64,000 bases of DNA from positions 2,858,501 to 2,922,500 of the forward strand of contig NC_007776.1 of assembly GCF_000013225.1 (NCBI RefSeq). The letters are read 5' to 3'. Position 1 is the stretch's first letter. Each line of letters starts with the position of its first letter. This document shows positions 26,833 to 34,811 of this stretch, in pieces. The notes under the pieces are model-generated. The model saw only the letters and a program-made list of their open reading frames with translations. It was not told the origin of the DNA and ran no database searches. The DNA is from Synechococcus sp. JA-2-3B'a(2-13). Its GTDB lineage: Bacteria > Cyanobacteriota > Cyanobacteriia > Thermostichales > Thermostichaceae. The position numbers and the translations under genes are program-made.

Positions 26833-28301
26833 CTCCGGTGACCCAGGGCCCGGGGCACCGCCCGTCCTCCCGCCAGGGCTGCCGTTGAATCTTCCTCTTC
26901 CAGATACTCAGCATCTTGGTTGACGCGCCACCCATCGTAGCGCCGTTCCCCCGCCACAATGTTGCGAGCGGCCAAAAGGCCCGTCATCATGGCGTGATCC
27001 TGGTTATTGTAGCGGTGCATGCCGTTGCGGCCTGCCACCTGCAAATTGGGCAGTGCTTCTTCCAAAAAGGTTCGAATGGTCTGGATGTGAGCTTGATAGC
27101 CGTGATTGTAAACTGGGTAGGCTTTTGGGGCGCGAATGACTGTGCCGCCCAAAACCTTTGCCCTCCCCAGCAGGCCCAACCGCTGCAATTCCAGCGTTGC
27201 CAAGGCCATCAAATCCCCATCGGTTTGTCCCCAAAAGGGATCCGTCGCTGAGCAAAAATACTCCAAACCCAAGCAGGTGACCGAGGGATCCGGAACCATG
27301 TCCGCGCTCCAATTCTTGAAGTTTTGGATACGCCCCACCCGCACCGAGGGATCGTGAATATAGATCCAGTGATCTGGAAATAGGTTGGGCTCATCCACCA
27401 GCAAAGCCACCGTCAAAAAATCCCGATACCGCAGTTGTTCGGCGGCCTCTCGCACCGGCTCCGGTGCTGCAGGTACCAAAGCCCGCACCAGAGAGCGCAG
27501 CGGCATGGTGGAAATGAACTGCTCGCCGGTCACCCAAAAGGTCTCTCCCCCTTGAGAACAGGCTTGTACAGCTTGAACTCCGGCCCGGTTCCAGTGGATT
27601 GCCGTAACCTTGCGATCCAGTTGTACCGGCTGCCCGGCTTCTGCCAGCAAGGTTTGAACGCGCTCCCACATCTGGCCTGGCCCTAGGCGAGGATAGCGAA
27701 AGCGATCGATCAGGGTTTTGATCACCCCCTCTCGGTTGGGGAAAAAGGTTTTACGGATCAAAGAAGCCATCGACAGACCCTTGATCCGCTGGGCTGCCCA
27801 GTCGGCGCTGATCTCGTGACAAGGGATCCCCCACACTTTCTCGGTGTAGGTCTTAAAAAAAGTGCGATACAGCCGTTCCCCAAATTGGTTAATGACCCAA
27901 TCTTCAAAAGATACAGGATTGGGCCTGGGAAAGAGGCGCGCCTTTAGGTAACTGAGCAGACAGAGGGTGGTAAACCCTGGCCCCAGTTTGGCAAAAACAT
28001 CCGTAGGTCGAATTGGATAATCAAAGAAAACACCTCGGTAAAAAATGTGGGAAAGCCGACGGCAAACCTGCATTTCCGAGCCCAAAATCTCCGTCCACAG
28101 AGCCTCAATTTCCGCCGACTTGGAGAAAAAGCGGTGTCCACCGATATCAAAGCGATAGCCTTGGTAGGTTACAGTGCGGGATAGCCCCCCTACCTGCACC
28201 GGATCCGCTTCCAAAACCGTTACCGGGTAGCCCTGCTTGTTCAGCTCGTAGGCGGCACTCAATCCAGCTGGCCCCGCCCCGATCACCACTGTGGACTGCA
28301 C
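26829..28301 (-). CDS. FAD-dependent oxidoreductase, UDP-galactopyranose mutase/amine oxidase-like
   Basis: 490 residues from GTG 28301. The dinucleotide site VVIGAGPAGLSAAYELNKQG opens it, followed by the acidic residue in VTVLEAD and the second FAD block GYRFDIGGHRFFSKS. The C-terminus has GRNGMHRYNNQDHAMMTGLLAARNI, the FAD-closing block. Proteins of this type in bacteria are often sugar-nucleotide or protoporphyrinogen/carotenoid-like oxidoreductases; the GGHRFFS and YPVYNHGY features are close to the Glf-like branch found near glycan genes. The substrate is unknown. Its 5' side abuts a transposon remnant, so its own promoter may have been replaced. Confidence 0.75.
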   Translation of the reverse strand: MQSTVVIGAGPAGLSAAYELNKQGYPVTVLEADPVQVGGLSRTVTYQGYRFDIGGHRFFSKSAEIEALWTEILGSEMQVCRRLSHIFYRGVFFDYPIRPTDVFAKLGPGFTTLCLLSYLKARLFPRPNPVSFEDWVINQFGERLYRTFFKTYTEKVWGIPCHEISADWAAQRIKGLSMASLIRKTFFPNREGVIKTLIDRFRYPRLGPGQMWERVQTLLAEAGQPVQLDRKVTAIHWNRAGVQAVQACSQGGETFWVTGEQFISTMPLRSLVRALVPAAPEPVREAAEQLRYRDFLTVALLVDEPNLFPDHWIYIHDPSVRVGRIQNFKNWSADMVPDPSVTCLGLEYFCSATDPFWGQTDGDLMALATLELQRLGLLGRAKVLGGTVIRAPKAYPVYNHGYQAHIQTIRTFLEEALPNLQVAGRNGMHRYNNQDHAMMTGLLAARNIVAGERRYDGWRVNQDAEYLEEEDSTAALAGGRAVPRALGHRS

Positions 28302-28335
28302 TCTGGATAGCTGCCTTGAGGTACCATCTGGTAAT

Positions 28336-28497
28336 ATAGCAAAGGGATTGCAGTTTGACGGCGTTGGCTGTCTTTTGTGGTGTGTTCTGATTCACCCAGT
28401 TCAACGCCTGCACAAAGGCATCTATTGTCGCATCCAATTTTGCAGCTTGCGACTGGGACACCTTGAGTTTGCAAGCTACAGTCAGGACTTGGGTCAT
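28336..28497 (-). pseudogene. TnpB (IS200/IS605 OrfB) N-terminal remnant
   Basis: From ATG 28497 the minus strand reads MTQVLTVACKLKVSQSQ, then ATIDAFVQALNWVNQNT and NAVKLQSLCY, which is the N-terminal helix-turn-helix domain of IS605-type TnpB. After about 54 residues the homology stops at the junction with the region upstream of the FAD gene, so the rest (RuvC and zinc domains) is deleted. Confidence 0.7.
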
Positions 28498-28565
28498 GCG
28501 CCGATTGTACTTCATCAAGGAAGGCCGCATTCCTTCCGGCACTGACCCTGGATAGTGGTGAGTGG

Positions 28566-28600
28566 GTAGTGACTAGCCACTAGTCACTAGCCACTAATAG
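28566..28600. repeat. Nested palindromes and direct repeats
   Basis: A 35-base tract made of GTGACTAGCCACTAGTCAC and a second ACTAGCCACTA: direct repeats that also fold on themselves. It marks the junction between the tnpB remnant and the truncated kinase. Confidence 0.65.
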
Positions 28601-28625
28601 AGTGCGGGGCTCCTGCGGGTTCTAG

Positions 28626-29588
28626 CTGAAAACAGCACGTCCCGGTTGGCTGGCCACCAATCAGGATCTGATCTTGGCCCTGGCCGATCACCTCTCCATC
28701 GCCATTCGGCAGGCGGAATTGCTCCAACAGGTTCAGGAGCTGAACCGCACCCTGGAAGAAAAGGTACAGGCCCGCACCGCCCAACTGGATCGCCAGATAC
28801 AGGAATTGCATCGGCTGGATTGCCTGAAAGATGACTTCCTTAGCACGGTGTCCCACGAGCTGCGCACCCCTCTTTCCAACATGAAAATGGCCATCCGCCT
28901 GCTCAGCTCCGTCCTGCTGCCTGCCCAGGGCGCTCCCAGATCCCCGGATCCGGCCAAAATCTCTCAGTACTTGAAGGTGTTGGACAACGAATGTGAGCGG
29001 GAGATCAGACTGGTCGAGGATCTGCTGGAACTGCAGCAGTTAGAGGTGCTCAAGGGACTCCGTCCCGCTAACGCGAACGGTTCACAGCGGCCCTGCTGGT
29101 TGGAGCTGCAAGAGTGGTTGCCCCAGATCGCGGAGCCCTTTGCTCAGGAGGCCCATAGCCGCCATCAGCGCTTCAGCCTTGGGATCCCTTCAGGACTGCC
29201 TGCCATTTTTACCCTGCCGGGAGTGCTAAAGTCGGTGCTGGCGGAATTGCTGAAAAATGCATGTAAATTCACCCCTGCTGGGCACCTGATCAGCCTTCAG
29301 GCCACCTGCCATTCCGACCACCTGGACATCCAAGTCCTCAACACCGGCGTAACCATTCCTCCAGAAGAACAAAAGCGGGTATTCGAGAAGTTCTATCGGG
29401 TGCCCAGCGTGGATCCCTGGCGGCAAGGGGGGACAGGGTTGGGGTTGGCCCTTGTGCAGCAGCGGGTAAGCCTGTTGCAAGGAAGCATTCACCTCAACAG
29501 CGAGGCCAACCACACCTGCTTTACCTTGCGGCTGCCTCGGGTTCTCCCTGTCTTTGGCCAAGGCAAGCCAGCTCAGCCTAGGGTGTAG
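28626..29588 (+). pseudogene. 5'-truncated GAF/histidine kinase
   Basis: The frame opens right after a TAG at 28623-28625 and begins in mid-domain: GWLATNQDLILALADHLSIAIRQAEL in parts is the end of a GAF domain. It continues with a coiled linker, HisKA with H61 (counting from TTG 28674) in STVSHELRTPLSNMK, and an ATPase domain with LLKNACKFTP and GGTGLGLALVQQ, ending at TAG 29588. The intact paralogue at 34812 shows what is missing (PAS domains and most of the GAF). If translated from TTG 28674 the 304-residue piece could still be a kinase without sensor. A repeat A copy interrupts HisKA-ATPase spacing in frame (GLRPANANGSQRP). Confidence 0.7.
29055..29080 (-). repeat. Dispersed repeat A, in frame inside the kinase
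   Basis: Minus strand CCGTTCGCGTTAGC then GGGACGGAGTCC. It adds residues LRPANANG to the kinase, absent at the matching place in the paralogue at 34812. Confidence 0.9.
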
Positions 29589-30069
29589 GCGTCGGGGTGG
29601 CCGGCTTTGGAGAGTTGGAAGCTTCCCCTTCCTGCAAAACTTCTTGCAAGCGGGCCCGAACCCGCTGGTTGAGAACAGGATTTTCGTTCGCCAAGGTCAT
29701 CAATTCGCGGTATTGAAGCACTGTCAGCCCTTGCTCCTCGACAATGCGGCTGGCTTGGGTTTCTGTGCGCTGCATAATTTGCTCGTACTCTTCCTCGTTC
29801 TGGGTTTCCCGCAGTTGGGCGCTCGCTTCCCGAATCAGGGGATCCAACTCCAACAAAATCCGCACCAACTGTTCCACCTGGGCATCGGTGACTTGCTCTG
29901 GGGTTAGAGTCGGAGATGCCAGAGGGCTAGGAGTTGCTGTGGCCGGAGCCTCCCCCGAAGTTGGAGAAGCAGTTGCAGCAGGGCCAGGCGACGGGGTTGC
30001 TCCCTGTGCCCAAGCCGGCAGGGATCCCAAGCTGAGTCCCAGACCCATCAGCAACGCGAATTTCATCAT
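29578..30069 (-). CDS. DUF4168-type secreted protein
   Basis: 163 residues from ATG 30069 (a second ATG is next; TTG 30075 is also possible). Signal peptide FALLMGLGLSLGSLPAWAQG, a Pro/Thr/Ala-rich segment to about residue 55, then a helical domain (TDAQVEQLVRILLELDPLIREA; IVEEQGLTVLQYRELMTLANENPVLNQRV in parts) and a Pro-Thr tail. The helical part with its L..Y..l...a..np.l..rv pattern matches DUF4168 as I know it. Periplasmic, function unknown. Its 3' end overlaps the kinase by 11 bases, tail to tail. Confidence 0.7.
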   Translation of the reverse strand: MMKFALLMGLGLSLGSLPAWAQGATPSPGPAATASPTSGEAPATATPSPLASPTLTPEQVTDAQVEQLVRILLELDPLIREASAQLRETQNEEEYEQIMQRTETQASRIVEEQGLTVLQYRELMTLANENPVLNQRVRARLQEVLQEGEASNSPKPATPTPTP

Positions 30070-30075
30070 GCCCAA

Positions 30076-30812
30076 AACTCCCCAAACCCAGACAAGATAG
30101 ACCTAAGCCCTTGAGGTGCAGCCAAACCTGAAGCCAGACTAGCAAGATGCCTGAATTCCGTCTAATCGGTTCAACGCAGTCCTGGCAGCCCATCAAGCTC
30201 ATTCCAGCTTGCCGGCACCTGAGGCGGGATCCATCCAATCCCTACGGTACCAGAACTCCTCACTCCAGGGCTCCCAGGATGAACTCGCGAAAGGGCTGTG
30301 TGGACATGCTGGGGATCTGCAGTGGATCTCTTGTAGAAACAAGAAGTTGGTTGTACAGTCTTACATGCGCTGTTCAACGGTAGCCCGGCACCGGAGTGCC
30401 CCTTTCTCTCCTCGGTTGAGCAGCTCCAGACTTGCAGCATTGGCAATTGACTTAGCACTTCAGCCCAAAGGGGGTTGTCTTGAAGCTGAGCTTAGGTATA
30501 TGTTCTGTTGAGTATCGTTTTTGTTAATGTTAGGCTAGGGGCCAGATTTGATGCGGATCTCCCACATCGGCATCTGACTTTCTTCGCAGGTGTCAGAGCC
30601 CGTGGATCCCCTATCAATATCAGCAGTTAACCTAGCAAACGCCCAATCGCCAGCTCTCTTTGCAGGCGATTGTTGGAGGATTTTTTGTTCGGAGAAAGGT
30701 TCCCGATTAGATTTTTTTGGGCGCGTCCATAAGTAACCCTTCAAGGGCTTTGAGGGCGACTGCTGTCTTTATTGCCTTTGTAAAAGATGATAACAAAAAT
30801 GGGTAAAAGTTA
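30076..30812. other. Gene-poor gap, possible decayed transposon end
   Basis: About 740 bases without a gene I trust. On the minus strand around 30370-30445 there is a short TnpB-end-like string (NAASLELLNRGE), too weak to call. A 7-bp stem AATCGCC/GGCGATT with T6 downstream lies near 30640-30680 and may be a terminator. The base composition becomes AT-rich after 30,650. Confidence 0.4.
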
Positions 30813-30841
30813 TTGCTTTTCTTAAGCAGCGCTGATATATT
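30813..30841 (+). promoter_or_regulatory. Promoter of the DUF3155 gene
   Basis: TTGCTT, 17 bases, TATATT. The start would be near 30848, 40 bases before the coding start. Confidence 0.55.
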
Positions 30842-30887
30842 CTTTGCGGTTGCGGTTGTTCGGTCATCCTTCTACAGGAGGCTTACA

Positions 30888-31229
30888 TTGGTTAGGAGAA
30901 GAAAGCGTAAGAGCCGCCGTCGTCTGGAAGGGCGCAAGATTTTAGATCACATTCCTCAATTTAATTTGGACAGTGGTGAGGAGAAGTCTGTAACCGCTGC
31001 TCGAAAATATATTCAGGAGAAGTCTATTCAGCCCCCCGCACTTATTTTGGTGCGACGAAATGAACATACAGTTGATCGGTTTTTCTGGGCGGAGAAGGGG
31101 TTGTTCGGCGCGCAATATGTCGAGGAGAACCACTTCCTTTTTCCCAGCCTGCGAGCTTTGTTAGCAGAGGTTGCGGCTGAAAAGCCAGAGAAAAAATCCT
31201 CGAAGACCCTTGCAACTGCCGCTCGCTAG
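30888..31229 (+). CDS. DUF3155 protein
   Basis: 113 residues from TTG 30888, chosen because a perfect AGGAGG (30876-30881) precedes it by six bases; the frame is open 25 codons further but that part overlaps the promoter. A very basic start (VRRRKRKSRRRLEGR), then ILDHIPQFNLDSGEEKSVTAARKYI in parts, and RNEHTVDRFFWAEKGLFGAQYVEENHF, which is the core of DUF3155, a family of cyanobacteria. Function unknown; the basic end may bind nucleic acid. Confidence 0.85.
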   Translation: MVRRRKRKSRRRLEGRKILDHIPQFNLDSGEEKSVTAARKYIQEKSIQPPALILVRRNEHTVDRFFWAEKGLFGAQYVEENHFLFPSLRALLAEVAAEKPEKKSSKTLATAAR

Positions 31230-31261
31230 CTTCTGGCCAGCTTTTCCTACAGCAGGAGCCC

Positions 31262-31294
31262 AGGAAACAGCCCCCCTACCCTGGGGGGTTTGTT
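31262..31294 (+). terminator. Rho-independent terminator after DUF3155
   Basis: CCCCCC-TACCCT-GGGGGG then TTTGTT, 40 bases after the stop codon. Confidence 0.8.
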
Positions 31295-31462
31295 GCAGCC
31301 GCTCTCAGAAAATCAAGAAAATCAAAAGAACTGACCCTATTTAGGGGATCCCTTTCACTCAATGGGTTGAGCTTCTGATACCTCACTCCCCATGCTGGAT
31401 CTGCTGGCGGCAGCGAGGGAGCCACGCGCTACCCTACAAGGGATCCCGTCGGGAGATGCCGG

Positions 31463-31720
31463 ATGAGCCGACTGCCTCAGACCACTGCCCACATCCAAAT
31501 TACCCGCCGCTCTTGGCAAGAGGGTGCCATTGAGGGGGAAGTCAACGCCAATGGTTGGGCTTGGCGCTTTTGCTGGCGCTTTCGGGCCGGAGAGCTCAGA
31601 GTGGAGCCTTCTGTGGGGCGGGCTTTGATTTGCGAGCCCTTGAGCCGTTTTCTGGAAAAATCCGACTATCTGCTGGAACCGGGCAGCAACTACTCGTTTG
31701 TGATTCGCAGCAGCTTGTGA
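31463..31720 (+). CDS. Small DUF3146-like protein
   Basis: 85 residues from ATG 31463. Pattern TTAHIQITRRSWQEGAIEGEV, then WRFCWRFRAGELRVEPS, RALICEPLSRFLEK and YLLEPGSNYSF. I match this to DUF3146, a small cyanobacterial family, with moderate certainty. Function unknown. It stands alone between the DUF3155 terminator and the convergent amine oxidase. Confidence 0.6.
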   Translation: MSRLPQTTAHIQITRRSWQEGAIEGEVNANGWAWRFCWRFRAGELRVEPSVGRALICEPLSRFLEKSDYLLEPGSNYSFVIRSSL

Positions 31721-31901
31721 ACTCTCAATCTGAGCAGATCTGAGCAGAGCTTTTGCCCAGCACCAAAGACCGGGGCTGAGCAATGGAAGGCACCTGCTAC
31801 GGTGACCCAGAAACCAGGTCTCAAGCCCCGTGGGCGAAGAGTGCCTCCCCTCTCACTCCTGTCGCGCCCAAGCTGTTCGCACTTGAAAGAATCCTCGCCC
31901 T

Positions 31902-34025
31902 CTAGGCAGGGGGGTAGTCAATAAAGCTGCAGCAGCCTTTGGTCTTCGGCGGGGGAGGAGGCACATCCAGAGCTGGGTTGCACTCAAAGAAGCCCAGGGG
32001 CTTGAGCATAAAGCCGATGTAGCTAGCCGGCATCACTGGCCAGTCCTCGGTGCGGGGGAAGTGATTGCAGCCAAAGCTATACCAGAGCACCAGGCGGGTG
32101 TTTTCCAGGGATCGGTTCGCTTGCGTCCATTGCACCAGCCCTTCGCCACCGGGGTGTTGGTTGGGGTAGTCCCCTGCTGGGAACTTCTCGCCGGGATGGT
32201 AGGGCGTGGCCCAGAGGTGGTGGGCCAGGTATCCTGCCCGTCGGTACAGCCAAGAGTCGGGGTGGGCCAAAAGCTGGACATTGTCCCCCGGCATCAGTTT
32301 GTAGGCCACCGGCTGTCCCAGGCGGTTGTGGCGATTGGGGTTGACAATCTTCCAATAGCGGCCCCGCAAGGGATCCACCGTTTGCTTAGCCTCCTGCTCG
32401 GTTTTGAGCAGGGTGGAGCGGGCGCGAAAGGCGTTGCCGTGAGGGTTATCCGGCCCCAGAGGCAGAGGTTCTGCATGCACTTCATAGAGGGAGTTGCACG
32501 GCCCATCCACCGCCATATCGAGGCGGACAGTGAAAAAGTGCTGGTGGTTGAGGCCAGACAATTGGGGTGCCACCAAGACGCCAAACTCCGGCTCTTCCCC
32601 CGGCAACGTGGCGCAAGTGTTGATGATGCCGGTGAGCTTGGCTTCAAACTCCAGCGTGCCGTCTTGGTAGAAATACCAGAAAAAGCCGTAGTCGTAGTTG
32701 CCAATGGTGGTGAAAAAGGAAAGCACCAACCGCCGCGAGCGCCGCACCTGCGCCCGTTCCGTGCGCCAGTCGGTGTGCTTCCAGAGCACCCCAAAGTCCT
32801 CCTCGTGCATACAGACGGCATTTTTCAAAAGCATGGGCTCACCGCTGTTAGTGGGCAGCCAGGCATCGAAGTAGTAGATTTCCCCCAGACAGTCGCAGCC
32901 CAGCTGCAGGGAATTGGCCTGCATGCCAATGCCGTATTCCCCCACATCAAAGGCATTTTTGCGACAGTGGGGATCCCGCGGATCCCCGTAGGGCACCACC
33001 ATCTCGGCTACCGAGGCGCGGTAGAGAATGGGGCGAAGGCGGCCTTGATCCTCGTAGCTCACCTGGTGGAGGACGAGCCCCTCTCGCGGGTTAAAGCTGA
33101 TGCGCAGATCCCACTTCTGCCAGCGGATGTGGTGGCCGTCCACCTGGAAGCTCACCCCTTGGGGCTGAGTGATTTCTAGCGGCTTCAAGTCTTGGCGAAA
33201 ATCTTTGAAAAACAGCTCGTCGAAGTTGCCGGACTCCGGCGGCAAGGGCCACAGACCCCGATCCTCCACCTTGACAACTTGCATGCGGTTGAGGTCAATC
33301 CAGGGGTAGAGCCCCTCGATGGGGCGGGCATAGCCGTTGTCGCAAGGGGAAGTACGTAGGAAACAAAAGCCTCGCACCAGCCGCCGCCCTTCTTCTTCCG
33401 GGATCCCGAAGTAGCCCACCGTCCAGTAGTCCACCATCACCAAATCCACATCGGCAATCCCCCGCCGCTGCAGAGCCGCCAAAAATTGGGGATCCTCCTT
33501 GAGCAGGCGGTCGCAGGCGTACACCTCATCGTCGAGCAGAGGGGGCTGCACGCCCGGAACGAGCTGCCAAGAGCGCACCTGCTGTGTTGACAGAGAGACC
33601 ACGGCTTCGTAGGTGTTGCCACTGGCCGGATCCAACAGCACCACGAAAGCCTGCCGATCCCACGGCTGCCCCGGCTGCCACGCTTCCATCCAAGGCCGCT
33701 CCGGCTCTTGTAGCTGGATGGTTACAAAGCGCCCCTGAGAACTGAGGGGCCGTTGCCGGCGCAGGATCTGCACCACTTGCCGCATCTCCTCGGCGCTAAG
33801 GGGATCCAAGGGGTGGCCTTGGGGCAATGAAGCCTGGCCAAGCAAAGCAGATTCACTCGACTGGCTATGTCGATCCAAACTGGGAGAAACTTTACAAACC
33901 ACAGCAATAACCTTGAATTCTTCGGTTGGAAAATGATTGAGCTGAGTAGGAGAAAATGGAGAGAAGTCTGTTGGGAACGGCCAAACGGATCCCTTCGCTC
34001 GCCATGCCGCGGGCCAGCCCATCAA
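31902..34025 (-). CDS. Copper amine oxidase
   Basis: Up to 707 residues from ATG 34025; the first ~40 look unlike the family, and HPLDPLSAEEMRQVVQIL is the normal beginning, so the true start may lie further in. The topaquinone site is TIGNYDYGF (Tyr near 443). Copper ligands are His in NHQHFF (near 493/495) and in NHFPRTEDW (near 655). The catalytic Asp should be in DVGEYGIGMQANSLQLG. The enzyme oxidises primary amines such as tyramine or phenylethylamine to aldehydes with release of ammonia and hydrogen peroxide. No signal peptide is evident, so it may be cytoplasmic. It may let the cell use amines as nitrogen; that is inference. Confidence 0.9.
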   Translation of the reverse strand: MMGWPAAWRAKGSVWPFPTDFSPFSPTQLNHFPTEEFKVIAVVCKVSPSLDRHSQSSESALLGQASLPQGHPLDPLSAEEMRQVVQILRRQRPLSSQGRFVTIQLQEPERPWMEAWQPGQPWDRQAFVVLLDPASGNTYEAVVSLSTQQVRSWQLVPGVQPPLLDDEVYACDRLLKEDPQFLAALQRRGIADVDLVMVDYWTVGYFGIPEEEGRRLVRGFCFLRTSPCDNGYARPIEGLYPWIDLNRMQVVKVEDRGLWPLPPESGNFDELFFKDFRQDLKPLEITQPQGVSFQVDGHHIRWQKWDLRISFNPREGLVLHQVSYEDQGRLRPILYRASVAEMVVPYGDPRDPHCRKNAFDVGEYGIGMQANSLQLGCDCLGEIYYFDAWLPTNSGEPMLLKNAVCMHEEDFGVLWKHTDWRTERAQVRRSRRLVLSFFTTIGNYDYGFFWYFYQDGTLEFEAKLTGIINTCATLPGEEPEFGVLVAPQLSGLNHQHFFTVRLDMAVDGPCNSLYEVHAEPLPLGPDNPHGNAFRARSTLLKTEQEAKQTVDPLRGRYWKIVNPNRHNRLGQPVAYKLMPGDNVQLLAHPDSWLYRRAGYLAHHLWATPYHPGEKFPAGDYPNQHPGGEGLVQWTQANRSLENTRLVLWYSFGCNHFPRTEDWPVMPASYIGFMLKPLGFFECNPALDVPPPPPKTKGCCSFIDYPPA

Positions 34026-34811
34026 CCCAACTCAGAGAATCCAGAAAACCTAACAGCAGGCTAAACAGACTATCCTGTTGCCATCGCCAACATCGGGCAA
34101 CTTTGCAAGAGATACCCGGGGAAAGGAAAACTTAAGCCAAAGCCCAAGGAAGTGAAGACAACCTCGGCCCTGCTAATTGTCCAGATCTAGCAATCTTCTG
34201 TTTCCCCGTCCGCTAACCAAATGAAGAGGGCAACGGCACCTTGAGAAGCCGCGCCAGGGCGAACAGGAAGCCGTCAACCCATCGGGAAAATCTGAATACA
34301 GGTCTTACTACAGATAAACCCAAACTCGAGAGCAGGAGAAGTTTTCTGTGATTAAACGTCAGGCTTAACGTTGCACAGGAAAGCATAAAAAAGAGAAAAC
34401 GCTTCACGCAGGCTAAGGGCAGGATCACACCGAGAAAGCTCAACGCAACGTCAACTCTCGCAAGAGCGCAAAGACATCTCGAAGCCTGCCCTGACCCTAC
34501 CTGCCAGGGGGATCCCACCACTTGGGATCCGAAATGCAACCGACCATCACTATAGCAGAGGCACCCCCCTTTCCCACAAGCCCGGCCCAAAGCCTCCCGG
34601 TCGCATCAGCAGGGTGTGACCCTAGGCCTTCTCCCCGTGAAGTTGAAGTCCAGCTCAAGTTGAAGGTTTGGTGTCGGAGAACACATATCTAAGAGTTACC
34701 CTGGAGCCATGCTTAAGGTTAAGAATTTCTAACAGTTCGAATAGTAGGATCTCCCAGGTTCTCTGAAAATTGTCCACAATGAGGCAGGGCTCATAGAATC
34801 TGGTGAGGGAG
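34026..34811. other. Long gap between divergent genes
   Basis: About 785 bases between the amine oxidase and the sensor kinase. The minus strand is open at 34213-34590, but the predicted peptide has no family character and poor coding bias. I see no RNA gene and no strong promoter hexamers. Confidence 0.4.

Noticed and set aside
30171-30458. Minus-strand open frame with a transposase-like feel (NAASLELLNRGE in an adjacent frame)
   Set aside because: The similarity to a TnpB C-terminus is a dozen residues long and lacks the zinc motif, so it is mentioned only as a possible relic.
34213-34590. Minus-strand open frame of 125 codons in the long gap before the sensor kinase
   Set aside because: Low-complexity hydrophobic and Cys-rich peptide with no family likeness and no ribosome site.
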